6,342 bases of DNA, from positions 1-6,342 of the forward strand of contig JBGPKH010000539.1 of NCBI GenBank assembly GCA_041485845.1, written 5' to 3'. Of this stretch, positions 1-6,342 are shown piece by piece. This DNA is from OMOG01 sp041485845. GTDB taxonomy: Bacteria; Acidobacteriota; Terriglobia; Bryobacterales; Bryobacteraceae. The notes under the pieces were generated by a model that was not told the origin of the DNA, did no database searches, and worked only from the letters and a program-made list of their open reading frames with translations. Numbering within the stretch: the first letter of the stretch is position 1; every line of letters starts with the position of its first letter. Position numbers and translations under genes: made by a program.

Positions 1-370
1 CCTACGATGTCACCAACTCTCTCGCTGGCGATGACGCAGGCGGGCGTGATCCTCGGTACCGCGGCCTATATGTCGCCCGAGCAGGCGCGGGGCAAGCCGG
101 TGGACAAACGCGCGGACATCTGGGCCTTCGGCGTGGTGCTGTTCGAGATGCTCACCGGGGCCATGCTGTTCGGCGGGGGCGACACGGTCACGGATTCACT
201 GGCAGCGGTGATCACGCGCGAGCCGAATTGGGAGGCGTTACCGAAGGACACGCCGCCGCGCATCCGGCGGTTGATGGAGCGCTGCCTGCGCAAGGACCCC
301 AAGCTCCGAATGCGCGACATTGGAGAAGCTCGGCTGATCATCGATGAGGCGGAGCCGGCGGCTGTAGCGC
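1..370 (+). repeat. Kinase-module repeat, copy A (3' part only)
   Basis: This stretch aligns without gaps to 2604-2973 of gene 2. The encoded proteins differ at only 4 of 121 positions (Gly/Ala, Phe/Tyr, Ala/Ser, Asn/Asp), and many silent positions also agree, for example 34 identical bases in the segment encoding MERCLRKDPKL. Similarity falls at about 370, where the juxtamembrane linker begins and a 9-bp length difference appears. Confidence 0.88.
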
Positions 371-2133
371 CTGGGCCGGCGCGCCGCCAGTGGCTGCCGT
401 GGGCAGTGACTGGTCTTGTGCTGCTGGTCGCCGCCGCGGCGGCCGGCATGGTGTGGCTCCGGCCCAAGCCCGTTGACCTCGGGACCGCGCGTTTTGTATT
501 CCCGCTGCCGGACGGCACCATCGAAGGGCGAGCCGCGGCCTCGGCACAGTTTGCTCCTTCGCCGGATGGGCGGCAGATTGCGTTCGTGGCGCGCGGCGAA
601 ACGGCGGGAAGGACGAGCCTGTGGGTGCGGGCGTTGGCATCGCCCGCCGCGCACAAGTTTGATAAGACCGAGGATGCGAATCATCCCTTCTGGTCGCCCG
701 ATGGCCAGTTCATCGCGTTCTTCGCGGACAACAAACTGAAGCGCATTGCCATATCCAGCGGGTCGCCGCAGACCCTGTGCGACCTGACAATGGGCAACCC
801 TTCGACCCCTGCCGCCGGGGACGGAGGCGCCTGGAACCACGATGGCGTCATTGTGTTTGCCCCAGGCCGGTCGGTGTTGATGCGTGTGGCGGCTGCCGGT
901 GGCATTCCCACTCCGGTCACCGCGCTCGGCCCCGAGGAAGAACGGCATAGCTGGCCGCAGTTCCTGCCCGGCGGCAAACACCTGCTCTACTTTGCTCTCG
1001 GGAAAGATCCGGCCCACAGTGGCATATATGTCCAGGAACTGGGCTCATCCAAGCGGGTCCTGGTGACGAACAACGCGACCCGCGCCGCCTGGTCGCCGCC
1101 CGGTTACTTACTCTTTGTCCGGGAATCGACCCTGTTCGCCCAACGCATGAATTCCAGCTCCTACCGGCTGGAGGGTGAGCCGGTCCCGGTCGGGGAGGAG
1201 GTTACCGCCAACGAGACGAATGGCCGGGCCGCGTTCGCGCTTTCGGAAAACGGCGTGCTGCTTTATCGTGGCGGCGCCGGCTCGCGTCAAAGGCAACTCA
1301 CCTGGCGCGACCGGGAGGGCAACCGCCTGGGAGTGGTCGGGAAGCCTGGCGAATTCGCTTCCGTGTCGCTTTCGCCTGACGAAAAGACGGTGGCGCTCGC
1401 CTCTGGCCCGCGCCAACAACTGGATACCTGGATCATGGACCTGGCGACCGAACGGCTCACCCGTATGACTCTCGATGGGCAGTCTTCGGCGGTCGGGCCC
1501 TGGTCGCCGGACTCGCAGCGGATCGCGGTGAATCGTCTCAAGGGTGGGGTCACGGAGGTCAGCGTGACATCGGCGAAAACCCGGGATCTGATCCCCAACA
1601 GCGTCCGCGCCGACGACTGGACACCAGACGGCAGTTCGCTCCTTTGTATCGACTCGACGTTCCGGCGGTTGTCGCTGGTTCCGCTGGTAGCCGCGAGTCA
1701 GCCGCGCACACTCCTCGTGACTCCTTACCTCCAGCGCGATTTTCGATTGTCGCCGGACGGAAAGTGGGTGGCATTCAGTTCCTTCGAGTCCCGGCAGCCC
1801 GAGATTTCCATCGCGGCGTTTCCTTCGTTTTCCGAGAGAAGGCAGGTTTCCAACGGCGGCGGATACCGGTCCTTCTGGAGAAAGGATGGCAGGGAAATCC
1901 TCTACATAACGCCTACCGGCAACGTGATGAGCGCCGAGGTCCAAACGGGATCGCGGATCGAAGTGAGCAGCCCAAAGGTCTTGTTTCAAATCGCGCGAGG
2001 CGCATCGACCGCCTTCCGGATGGCAGCCACCGGAGATGGCAAGCGGTTTCTTGTCCTGGAGCCCGAAAAAGAGGAGCAAACCGTGAAACTGATGCTGGTC
2101 CTGAACTGGCTGGCGGAATTGAAGCAGCCATGA
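1..2133 (+). CDS. Membrane Ser/Thr protein kinase with C-terminal PD40/TolB-like beta-propeller (5' partial, gene 1)
   Basis: Receptor-like kinase expected to phosphorylate Ser/Thr of cytoplasmic proteins in response to something sensed outside the membrane; substrate and ligand unknown. The frame is open from base 1, and the ATG at 7 is an internal Met of the activation segment, not the start: alignment with gene 2 shows that about 160 codons (glycine loop, catalytic Lys, HRD, DFG) lie left of the window. Counting from that Met, one sees GTAAYMSPEQ (17-26), DIWAFG (37-42), the C-lobe Arg in RCLRKDPKLR (92-101), an Arg-containing linker, one hydrophobic helix (about 130-150), then a propeller with repeated blade motifs: SPDGRQIAF (185-193), WSPDGQFIAFF (229-239), WSPDSQRIAV (499-508), LSPDGKWVAF (581-590). 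The end, LNWLAEL (699-705), is a probable closing strand. Predicted full length is about 868 aa, near gene 2. The stop overlaps gene 2's start by 4 nt. Architecture is confident; specificity is not inferable. Confidence 0.93.
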   Translation, partial: PTMSPTLSLAMTQAGVILGTAAYMSPEQARGKPVDKRADIWAFGVVLFEMLTGAMLFGGGDTVTDSLAAVITREPNWEALPKDTPPRIRRLMERCLRKDPKLRMRDIGEARLIIDEAEPAAVAPGPARRQWLPWAVTGLVLLVAAAAAGMVWLRPKPVDLGTARFVFPLPDGTIEGRAAASAQFAPSPDGRQIAFVARGETAGRTSLWVRALASPAAHKFDKTEDANHPFWSPDGQFIAFFADNKLKRIAISSGSPQTLCDLTMGNPSTPAAGDGGAWNHDGVIVFAPGRSVLMRVAAAGGIPTPVTALGPEEERHSWPQFLPGGKHLLYFALGKDPAHSGIYVQELGSSKRVLVTNNATRAAWSPPGYLLFVRESTLFAQRMNSSSYRLEGEPVPVGEEVTANETNGRAAFALSENGVLLYRGGAGSRQRQLTWRDREGNRLGVVGKPGEFASVSLSPDEKTVALASGPRQQLDTWIMDLATERLTRMTLDGQSSAVGPWSPDSQRIAVNRLKGGVTEVSVTSAKTRDLIPNSVRADDWTPDGSSLLCIDSTFRRLSLVPLVAASQPRTLLVTPYLQRDFRLSPDGKWVAFSSFESRQPEISIAAFPSFSERRQVSNGGGYRSFWRKDGREILYITPTGNVMSAEVQTGSRIEVSSPKVLFQIARGASTAFRMAATGDGKRFLVLEPEKEEQTVKLMLVLNWLAELKQP
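2112..2133 (+). promoter_or_regulatory. Gene 1/gene 2 translational coupling junction (ATGA overlap)
   Basis: The gene 2 ATG (2130-2132) overlaps the gene 1 TGA (2131-2133), giving a 4-nt ATGA. The only purine-rich stretch upstream is GGCGGAA at 2112-2118, whose spacing to the ATG (about 11-12 nt) is long for a Shine-Dalgarno site. Gene 2 may therefore depend largely on ribosomes terminating on gene 1. Coupling is inferred from the overlap, not shown. Confidence 0.7.
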
Positions 2134-2975
2134 GCACTCCGCAGAGCATCGCGCATTATCGGATTACCGGGAAACTCGGCCAGGGCGGCATGGGCGAGGT
2201 GTACCGCGCCACCGACACCAAGCTGGGACGGGAGGTCGCGATCAAGGTCTTGCCTGCCGATGTGGCGGCGGATGCCGGGCGGATGGCTCGATTCGAGCGC
2301 GAGGCGCAGTTGCTGGCGGCGCTCAATCATCCGAACATCGCAGCCATCTACGGGATCGAGCAGGGCGCGCTCATCATGGAGTTGGTCGAGGGCGACGACC
2401 TGAAGGGGCCGCTGCCGGTCGATACCGCGCTGAACTACGCGCGTCAGATCGCCGAGGGGCTGGAGGCGGCGCACGAGAAGGGCATCATCCATCGCGATCT
2501 GAAGCCGGCGAATATCAAGGTGACACCTTCGGGGCAGGTGAAGCTCCTGGATTTCGGGCTGGCGAAGGCTACGGAAGAGAGCTCATCCATCGCCAGCCAG
2601 AGTCCTACGATGTCGCCGACGCTCTCGCTGGCCATGACGCAGGCGGGGGTGATCCTCGGTACGGCGGCCTACATGTCGCCCGAGCAGGCGCGCGCCAAGC
2701 CGGTGGACAAGCGCGCGGACATTTGGGCGTTCGGAGTGGTGCTGTACGAGATGCTCACGGGGTCGATGCTGTTCGGCGGCGGGGACACGGTGACCGATTC
2801 GCTGGCAGCGGTGATTACTCGTGAGCCGGATTGGGAGGCGCTGCCGAAGGACACGCCGCCGCGCATACGGCGGCTGATGGAGCGCTGCCTGCGCAAGGAC
2901 CCCAAGCTGCGGATGCGCGACATCGGCGAAGCGCGGCTGATCATTGATGAGGCAGAGCCGGCGGCGGTCGCCGTC
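2130..2975 (+). repeat. Kinase-module repeat, copy B (complete)
   Basis: This is the only copy whose whole kinase-coding segment can be compared with both neighbours: its first part with copy C, its last part with copy A. It contains exact-match blocks shared with copy C at 2292-2335 (44 nt) and 2460-2498 (39 nt). The start-to-start distance to copy C is 2618 bp, so the repeat period equals one whole gene. Confidence 0.88.
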
Positions 2976-4751
2976 GCGCCTGTGGTCGAGCGGCGGTTGC
3001 CGTGGCTGCCGTGGGCGGTGGCCGGCCTGTTCGCGGTGGCGGCGGCGGTGGTCGCCGGCGCCGTGTGGCTGAAGCCGAAGCCCGTGGACGTGGGCGCGGC
3101 GCGCTTTCCGCTCGCGTTGCCGGAGGGCGCGAGCGAGGCAGGGTCGCCAGCGGCGGCACAGGCTGTCCCATCGCCCGATGGCCACTACATTGCGTTCATC
3201 GCGCGGGACAAAGTGTCGGGAAAGGAGAACCTGTGGGTGCGCCCGCTGGGGTCGCTGGCGGCGCACAAGCTCGACAAGACCGAGAACGCGAATTTCCCGT
3301 TCTGGTCGCCGGATGGGCAGTTTATCGCGTTCTTCGCGGACGACAAACTGAAGCGCATCCCCGCGGCCGGCGGATCGCCGCAGACCCTGTGCGAGGCGAA
3401 AACAGTTGGAGGAGGGTCACGCGCCTCCGGCGATGGCGGCGCCTGGAACCGGGAGAGCGTGATTGTGTTCGCCCCGGGAGGAAGGGAGCTGATGCGGATT
3501 CCCGCGGCGGGCGGCATACCCACACCCGCCACCACGCTGGGCCAGCAGGACCGGAGCCATAGCTGGCCGCAGTTCCTGGCCGACGGCCGGCATCTGCTCT
3601 ACTTCGTCCACGGTAAAGATTCCGCACAGAGAGGCCTCTATGTCCAGGAGCTGGGATCTTCCCAGCGAACCCTGGTCCTGAAAAATACGGTCCGCGCCGC
3701 CTGGTCGCCGCCGGGGTACCTGCTGTTTGTGCGTGAGGGTACTCTGTTCGCCCAACGGATGAACCCGAAGTCGTACCAGTTGGAGGGCGAGGCGATCCCG
3801 GTGGCGGAGGAGGTCAGCGCGAATGAAGGCAATGGCCGGGCGGCGTTCGCAGTCTCGGAAAACGGCGTGCTGGTGTATCGTGGCGGCGTGCTGAACCGCC
3901 TCCGGCAACTCGCGTGGTACGACCGCGAGGGCAAACGCCTGGAGGGTGTCGGCAAACCAGGCGAATACATGAGTGTGGCGCTCTCTCCGGACGAGAAGAG
4001 CGCCGCGGTGGTAGTGGGTTCGGCAACACGCAGCGCCGACACCTGGGCCATGGATCTCGCGAGCGGCGTCCTCACGCGCATGACCATGGATTCCGAGTCG
4101 TCCACGCTGATGGGGCAGCCGTGGTCGCCGGATTCGCAGAGGCTGGCGGTAAACCGGGTCGGGACTGGGGGAATTATCGAACTGACGGTGGCCTCCCAGA
4201 AAACCAGAGTTCTGGTCCAGAATACGCTCTACGCCCAGGACTGGTCGCGGGACGGCGGCTCGCTTCTCTGCACCGATCGGGAAAATCACCGATTGATCGT
4301 GCTGCCGCTCACGGGAGAGATCAAGCCACGCACCGTCCTGGACACCGCCTACCTCAAGAGGATGTTCCGCTTCTCACCGGACGGAAAATGGGTGGCGTAT
4401 GCCTCCAACGAGTCGGGAAGGTTCGAAGTCTTCGTGGCCGCGTTTCCCTCCTTCGCGGAGAAACGGCAGGTATCGAGCGCCGGCGGAGTCCTGCCCTCCT
4501 GGAGGAAGGACGGCAAGGAGATTTTCTTCCAAGCCGACTTCACGCTGATGAGCGCCGAGATCAAGACCGGATCGCGAATTGAAGCGGGCGTGCCCAGGCC
4601 CCTCTTCCGGCTGCCGTCGGCTTTCCTGCGAGGTGTGGGTGTGGCGGCCGCGGGGGATGGCAAGCGGTTTTTGGTGGTCGAAGAGGGACAACAGAATCAG
4701 GAGGCCCAGGTTCTGGTAGTGGTGAACTGGATGGCGGAGCTGAGGCAATGA
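2130..4751 (+). CDS. Membrane Ser/Thr protein kinase with C-terminal PD40/TolB-like beta-propeller (complete, gene 2)
   Basis: Complete 873-aa receptor-like kinase. The PknB-type domain (about 10-265) has all catalytic elements: glycine loop GQGGMGEV (17-24), ATP-anchoring Lys39 in VAIK, helix-C Glu58, catalytic loop HRDLKPAN (121-128, Asp123), DFG (141-143), activation segment ending in SPE (183-185), DIWAFG (197-202) and Arg261. It is an RD kinase and should be active. The activation loop is rich in Ser/Thr (151-170), likely autophosphorylation sites. A single helix (about 293-314) follows; the propeller should be extracytoplasmic by family topology. Blade motifs include PSPDGHYIAF (348-356), WSPDGQFIAFF (392-402), WSPDSQRLAV (666-674), FSPDGKWVAY (748-757) and WRKDGKEIFF (791-800), with final strand VVNWMAEL. 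The frame stays open 486 nt upstream of this ATG, but that part overlaps gene 1 and does not resemble a kinase; the chosen ATG gives MSTPQSIAHYRI, matching gene 3. No signal peptide is visible. Ligand and targets are unknown. Confidence 0.97.
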   Translation: MSTPQSIAHYRITGKLGQGGMGEVYRATDTKLGREVAIKVLPADVAADAGRMARFEREAQLLAALNHPNIAAIYGIEQGALIMELVEGDDLKGPLPVDTALNYARQIAEGLEAAHEKGIIHRDLKPANIKVTPSGQVKLLDFGLAKATEESSSIASQSPTMSPTLSLAMTQAGVILGTAAYMSPEQARAKPVDKRADIWAFGVVLYEMLTGSMLFGGGDTVTDSLAAVITREPDWEALPKDTPPRIRRLMERCLRKDPKLRMRDIGEARLIIDEAEPAAVAVAPVVERRLPWLPWAVAGLFAVAAAVVAGAVWLKPKPVDVGAARFPLALPEGASEAGSPAAAQAVPSPDGHYIAFIARDKVSGKENLWVRPLGSLAAHKLDKTENANFPFWSPDGQFIAFFADDKLKRIPAAGGSPQTLCEAKTVGGGSRASGDGGAWNRESVIVFAPGGRELMRIPAAGGIPTPATTLGQQDRSHSWPQFLADGRHLLYFVHGKDSAQRGLYVQELGSSQRTLVLKNTVRAAWSPPGYLLFVREGTLFAQRMNPKSYQLEGEAIPVAEEVSANEGNGRAAFAVSENGVLVYRGGVLNRLRQLAWYDREGKRLEGVGKPGEYMSVALSPDEKSAAVVVGSATRSADTWAMDLASGVLTRMTMDSESSTLMGQPWSPDSQRLAVNRVGTGGIIELTVASQKTRVLVQNTLYAQDWSRDGGSLLCTDRENHRLIVLPLTGEIKPRTVLDTAYLKRMFRFSPDGKWVAYASNESGRFEVFVAAFPSFAEKRQVSSAGGVLPSWRKDGKEIFFQADFTLMSAEIKTGSRIEAGVPRPLFRLPSAFLRGVGVAAAGDGKRFLVVEEGQQNQEAQVLVVVNWMAELRQ
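4736..4751 (+). promoter_or_regulatory. Gene 2/gene 3 translational coupling junction with Shine-Dalgarno-like GGAG
   Basis: The gene 3 ATG (4748-4750) overlaps the gene 2 TGA (4749-4751), again as ATGA. A GGAG at 4736-4739 sits 8 nt before the ATG, a better ribosome-binding candidate than at the gene 1/gene 2 junction, so gene 3 could be initiated both by coupling and independently. The sequence around both junctions is alike (AACTGG upstream, ATGAG then GAGAGCATCGC or CAGAGCATCGC downstream), which also fixes the starts. Confidence 0.75.
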
Positions 4752-5405
4752 GTACACCAGAGAGCATCGCACACTATCGCATCACCGGGAAGCTCGGCGC
4801 GGGTGGGATGGGCGAAGTCTACCGCGCCACCGACACCAAGCTCGGGCGAGACGTCGCGATCAAAGTGCTGCCGGTGGGTGTGGCGGAGGACGCGGCTCGC
4901 ATGGCCCGCTTCGAGCGCGAGGCGCAGTTGCTGGCGGCGCTCAATCATCCGAATATCGCGGCGATCTATGGGATCGAGCAGGGCGCTCTGATCATGGAAC
5001 TCGTCGAGGGCGAGGACCTGAAGGGGCCGGTACCGATCGAGACTGCGTTGAACTTCGCGCGGCAGATCGCCGACGGCCTGGAGGCGGCGCACGAGAAGGG
5101 CATCATCCATCGCGATTTGAAGCCGGCGAATATCAAGGTCACACCCGCGGGGCAGGTGAAGCTTTTGGATTTCGGACTGGCGAAGGCGACGGAGAGTTCG
5201 CAGGCTGAAGGCAGCGGCACCATGTCCCCCACGATGTCGTTGGCGATGACACAGGCCGGCATGATTCTCGGCACCGCGGCCTACATGTCGCCCGAGCAGG
5301 CGCGCGGCAAGCCCGTGGACAAGCGCGCCGACATCTGGGCCTTCGGGGTGGTGCTGTTCGAGATGCTCACCGGGGCCATGGTGTTCGGCGGCGGGGAGAC
5401 GGTGA
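4748..5405 (+). repeat. Kinase-module repeat, copy C (high-identity part)
   Basis: The high-identity portion runs from the start codon to about 5405 and contains the exact blocks 4910-4953 and 5078-5116 shared with copy B. A 6-bp length difference from copy B falls in the activation-loop insert around 5190-5225. Beyond about 5405 the gene remains homologous in protein but loses nucleotide-level identity with both other copies. Confidence 0.82.
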
Positions 5406-6342
5406 CGGACACGATCGCGTCGGTGGTGAAGGAGGATCCCAAGTGGAAGTCGCTGCCCGCGGACACGCCGCCGCACGTCCGGAGATTGCTGGAGCGGTGC
5501 CTGCGGAAAGACCCGAAGAAACGGATGCAGGCCATCGGGGATGTAAGGCTGCTGCTGGACGAGCCGGATGAAGCGCCCGCGGTGAGCGTCGTGGCGCCCG
5601 CTGTGGCGGTCCGCGGCGGCAGGCCGTGGCGGGGATACGTCGCGGTCGCTCTGTCGTTGACCCTGGGCTTCTTGCTGTGGCGGGCCACGCGGCCGGTGGA
5701 CCGGCCCATGCAGCGCTTCACCGCCGATCTCGGTCCCGACTCCGTGCCCGGACAGCGCGCCACGCACGCTATCTCGCCCGACGGGACGCGCATCGTCTTC
5801 CCCGTGCAGCGAGTCGGGGGAACGGTCATGCTGGCCACCCGGCTCCTGGATCAATCCAAAGCGACCTTCCTCTCCGGCACCGAGGGCGCCACCATCCCGT
5901 TCTTCTCCCCGGATGGACAGTGGATCGGCTTTGCGGCCGATTCGAAGCTGAAAAAAGTCTCGGTGCAGGGCGGCGCGCCGGTTCCGCTGTGCGACGCGCC
6001 CGCTCTGCGCGGCGCATCCTGGGGAGAGGACGGCTTTATCGTCGCCGCACTGAACGCCAACCACCTTTCGCGCGTACCCGAAGCCGGCGGCACGCCGCAG
6101 CCTCTAGTCAAGCCGGAAGCACAGGGCGGGAACTCGCGACGCTGGCCGCAGGTTCTGCCCGGGGGCGAAGCGGTCCTCCTCACCTCCAGCCCCAATGCCA
6201 ACGCGTTCGACGATGCCAACATCGAAGTCCTGACCCTCAAGACCGGACAGACCAAAGTGGTGCAGCGCGGGGGATACTTCGGTCGTTACCTGCCCAGCGG
6301 CCACCTGGTCTACGTACACCAAGGGACTCTGTTCGCCGTTCC
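4748..6342 (+). CDS. Membrane Ser/Thr protein kinase with divergent PD40/TolB-like beta-propeller (3' partial, gene 3)
   Basis: Third kinase-propeller gene; 531 codons plus two bases are present and the frame is open at the right edge. The catalytic set is intact: GAGGMGEV (17-24), Lys39, Glu58, HRDLKPAN (121-128), DFG (141-143), SPE (181-183), DIWAFG (195-200) and Arg259. Residues 1-149 differ from gene 2 at 14 positions by my count. The activation loop is two residues shorter and its insert differs. After about residue 211 similarity drops: residues 209-272 match gene 2 at about 40 of 64 positions. A single helix lies near 295-311, after RGGRPWRG. The propeller starts around 320 with blades AISPDGTRIVF (341-351), FSPDGQWIGF (386-395), a weaker GASWGEDGFIVA block (422-433) and WPQVLPGGEAVLL (466-478). 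It keeps the order of blades seen in genes 1 and 2 but not their sequence, so a different ligand is plausible (inference). The start overlaps gene 2's stop. If it matches its neighbours' length, roughly 300 or more codons are missing. Confidence 0.94.
   Translation, partial: MSTPESIAHYRITGKLGAGGMGEVYRATDTKLGRDVAIKVLPVGVAEDAARMARFEREAQLLAALNHPNIAAIYGIEQGALIMELVEGEDLKGPVPIETALNFARQIADGLEAAHEKGIIHRDLKPANIKVTPAGQVKLLDFGLAKATESSQAEGSGTMSPTMSLAMTQAGMILGTAAYMSPEQARGKPVDKRADIWAFGVVLFEMLTGAMVFGGGETVTDTIASVVKEDPKWKSLPADTPPHVRRLLERCLRKDPKKRMQAIGDVRLLLDEPDEAPAVSVVAPAVAVRGGRPWRGYVAVALSLTLGFLLWRATRPVDRPMQRFTADLGPDSVPGQRATHAISPDGTRIVFPVQRVGGTVMLATRLLDQSKATFLSGTEGATIPFFSPDGQWIGFAADSKLKKVSVQGGAPVPLCDAPALRGASWGEDGFIVAALNANHLSRVPEAGGTPQPLVKPEAQGGNSRRWPQVLPGGEAVLLTSSPNANAFDDANIEVLTLKTGQTKVVQRGGYFGRYLPSGHLVYVHQGTLFAV

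Noticed and set aside
7..9. ATG at 7 as the start of gene 1
   Set aside because: It is the Met of the activation segment (equivalent to Met161 of gene 2); the frame is open to the window edge and a kinase starting here would lack its ATP site and catalytic loop. Gene 1 is cut by the window, not shown to be a pseudogene.
1108..2079. 323-codon open frame on the minus strand opposite the gene 1 propeller
   Set aside because: No recognisable domain, low-complexity Arg-rich composition, and the opposite strand encodes clear PD40 blades.
1644..2129. In-frame 162-codon extension upstream of the gene 2 ATG at 2130
   Set aside because: It overlaps gene 1 in another frame, its translation is rich in Arg and unlike any kinase or propeller, and the ATG at 2130 matches the gene 3 start in sequence and overlap geometry.
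2100..2140. Terminator or promoter between genes
   Set aside because: The genes overlap by 4 nt at both junctions and I see no GC hairpin with a T run or convincing -35/-10 pair near either one.
3002..3562. 186-codon plus-strand open frame inside gene 2 and similar Gly/Arg-rich frames
   Set aside because: Out-of-frame shadow of the helix and first propeller blades; low complexity with no motif.
4697..6064. 455-codon open frame on the minus strand opposite gene 3
   Set aside because: Its composition (Arg, His, Gly, Pro, Gln rich) is what the reverse complement of GC-rich codons gives, and it lies opposite a gene with intact kinase motifs. Similar frames recur opposite the same positions of gene 2, as expected for a shadow.
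1..6342. Repeats as a CRISPR array, transposon or insertion sequence
   Set aside because: The repeated DNA is kinase-coding sequence with gene-length spacing; there are no short direct repeats with spacers, no transposase and no inverted-repeat ends visible.

Overview
The window is filled end to end by one reading direction (+) and one protein architecture. Three tandem genes each encode a cytoplasmic PknB-like Ser/Thr protein kinase, a single transmembrane helix, and a C-terminal TolB/PD40-type beta-propeller. Gene 1 lacks its 5' end (about 160 codons, the N-lobe and catalytic loop). Gene 2 is complete (873 aa). Gene 3 has a complete kinase but its propeller runs off the right edge.

The DNA is GC-rich with strongly GC-biased third positions. 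Multi-copy kinase-PD40 proteins with 'SPDG' blades and a closing 'NW-x-AEL' strand are typical of Acidobacteriota, especially Solibacter/Bryobacter-type soil lineages. I infer that origin from family resemblance; no phylogenetic marker is present.

Layout: 1-2133 gene 1 (end of kinase, membrane helix, full propeller); 2130-4751 gene 2; 4748-6342 gene 3. Both junctions are 4-nt ATGA overlaps, so there is no intergenic DNA and no room for an internal terminator. The array is probably one operon with translational coupling. Its promoter and first gene lie to the left and its end lies to the right, so three copies is a minimum.

The copies differ unevenly. Kinase-coding DNA is close to identical between copies, including silent positions, while juxtamembrane linkers and propellers have diverged. 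Genes 1 and 2 have alignable propellers of the same subtype; gene 3 has a clearly different one. The identity of gene 3 to its neighbours falls sharply inside its kinase C-lobe near 5405, and in one stretch gene 3 matches gene 1 better than gene 2, suggesting recombination or gene conversion among copies. Functionally this looks like a set of receptor-like kinases sharing nearly one catalytic module behind different external sensors. Ligands and substrates cannot be read from the sequence. The family is known; the array structure and mosaic pattern are the main points of interest. I found no RNA gene, mobile element, CRISPR array or terminator.
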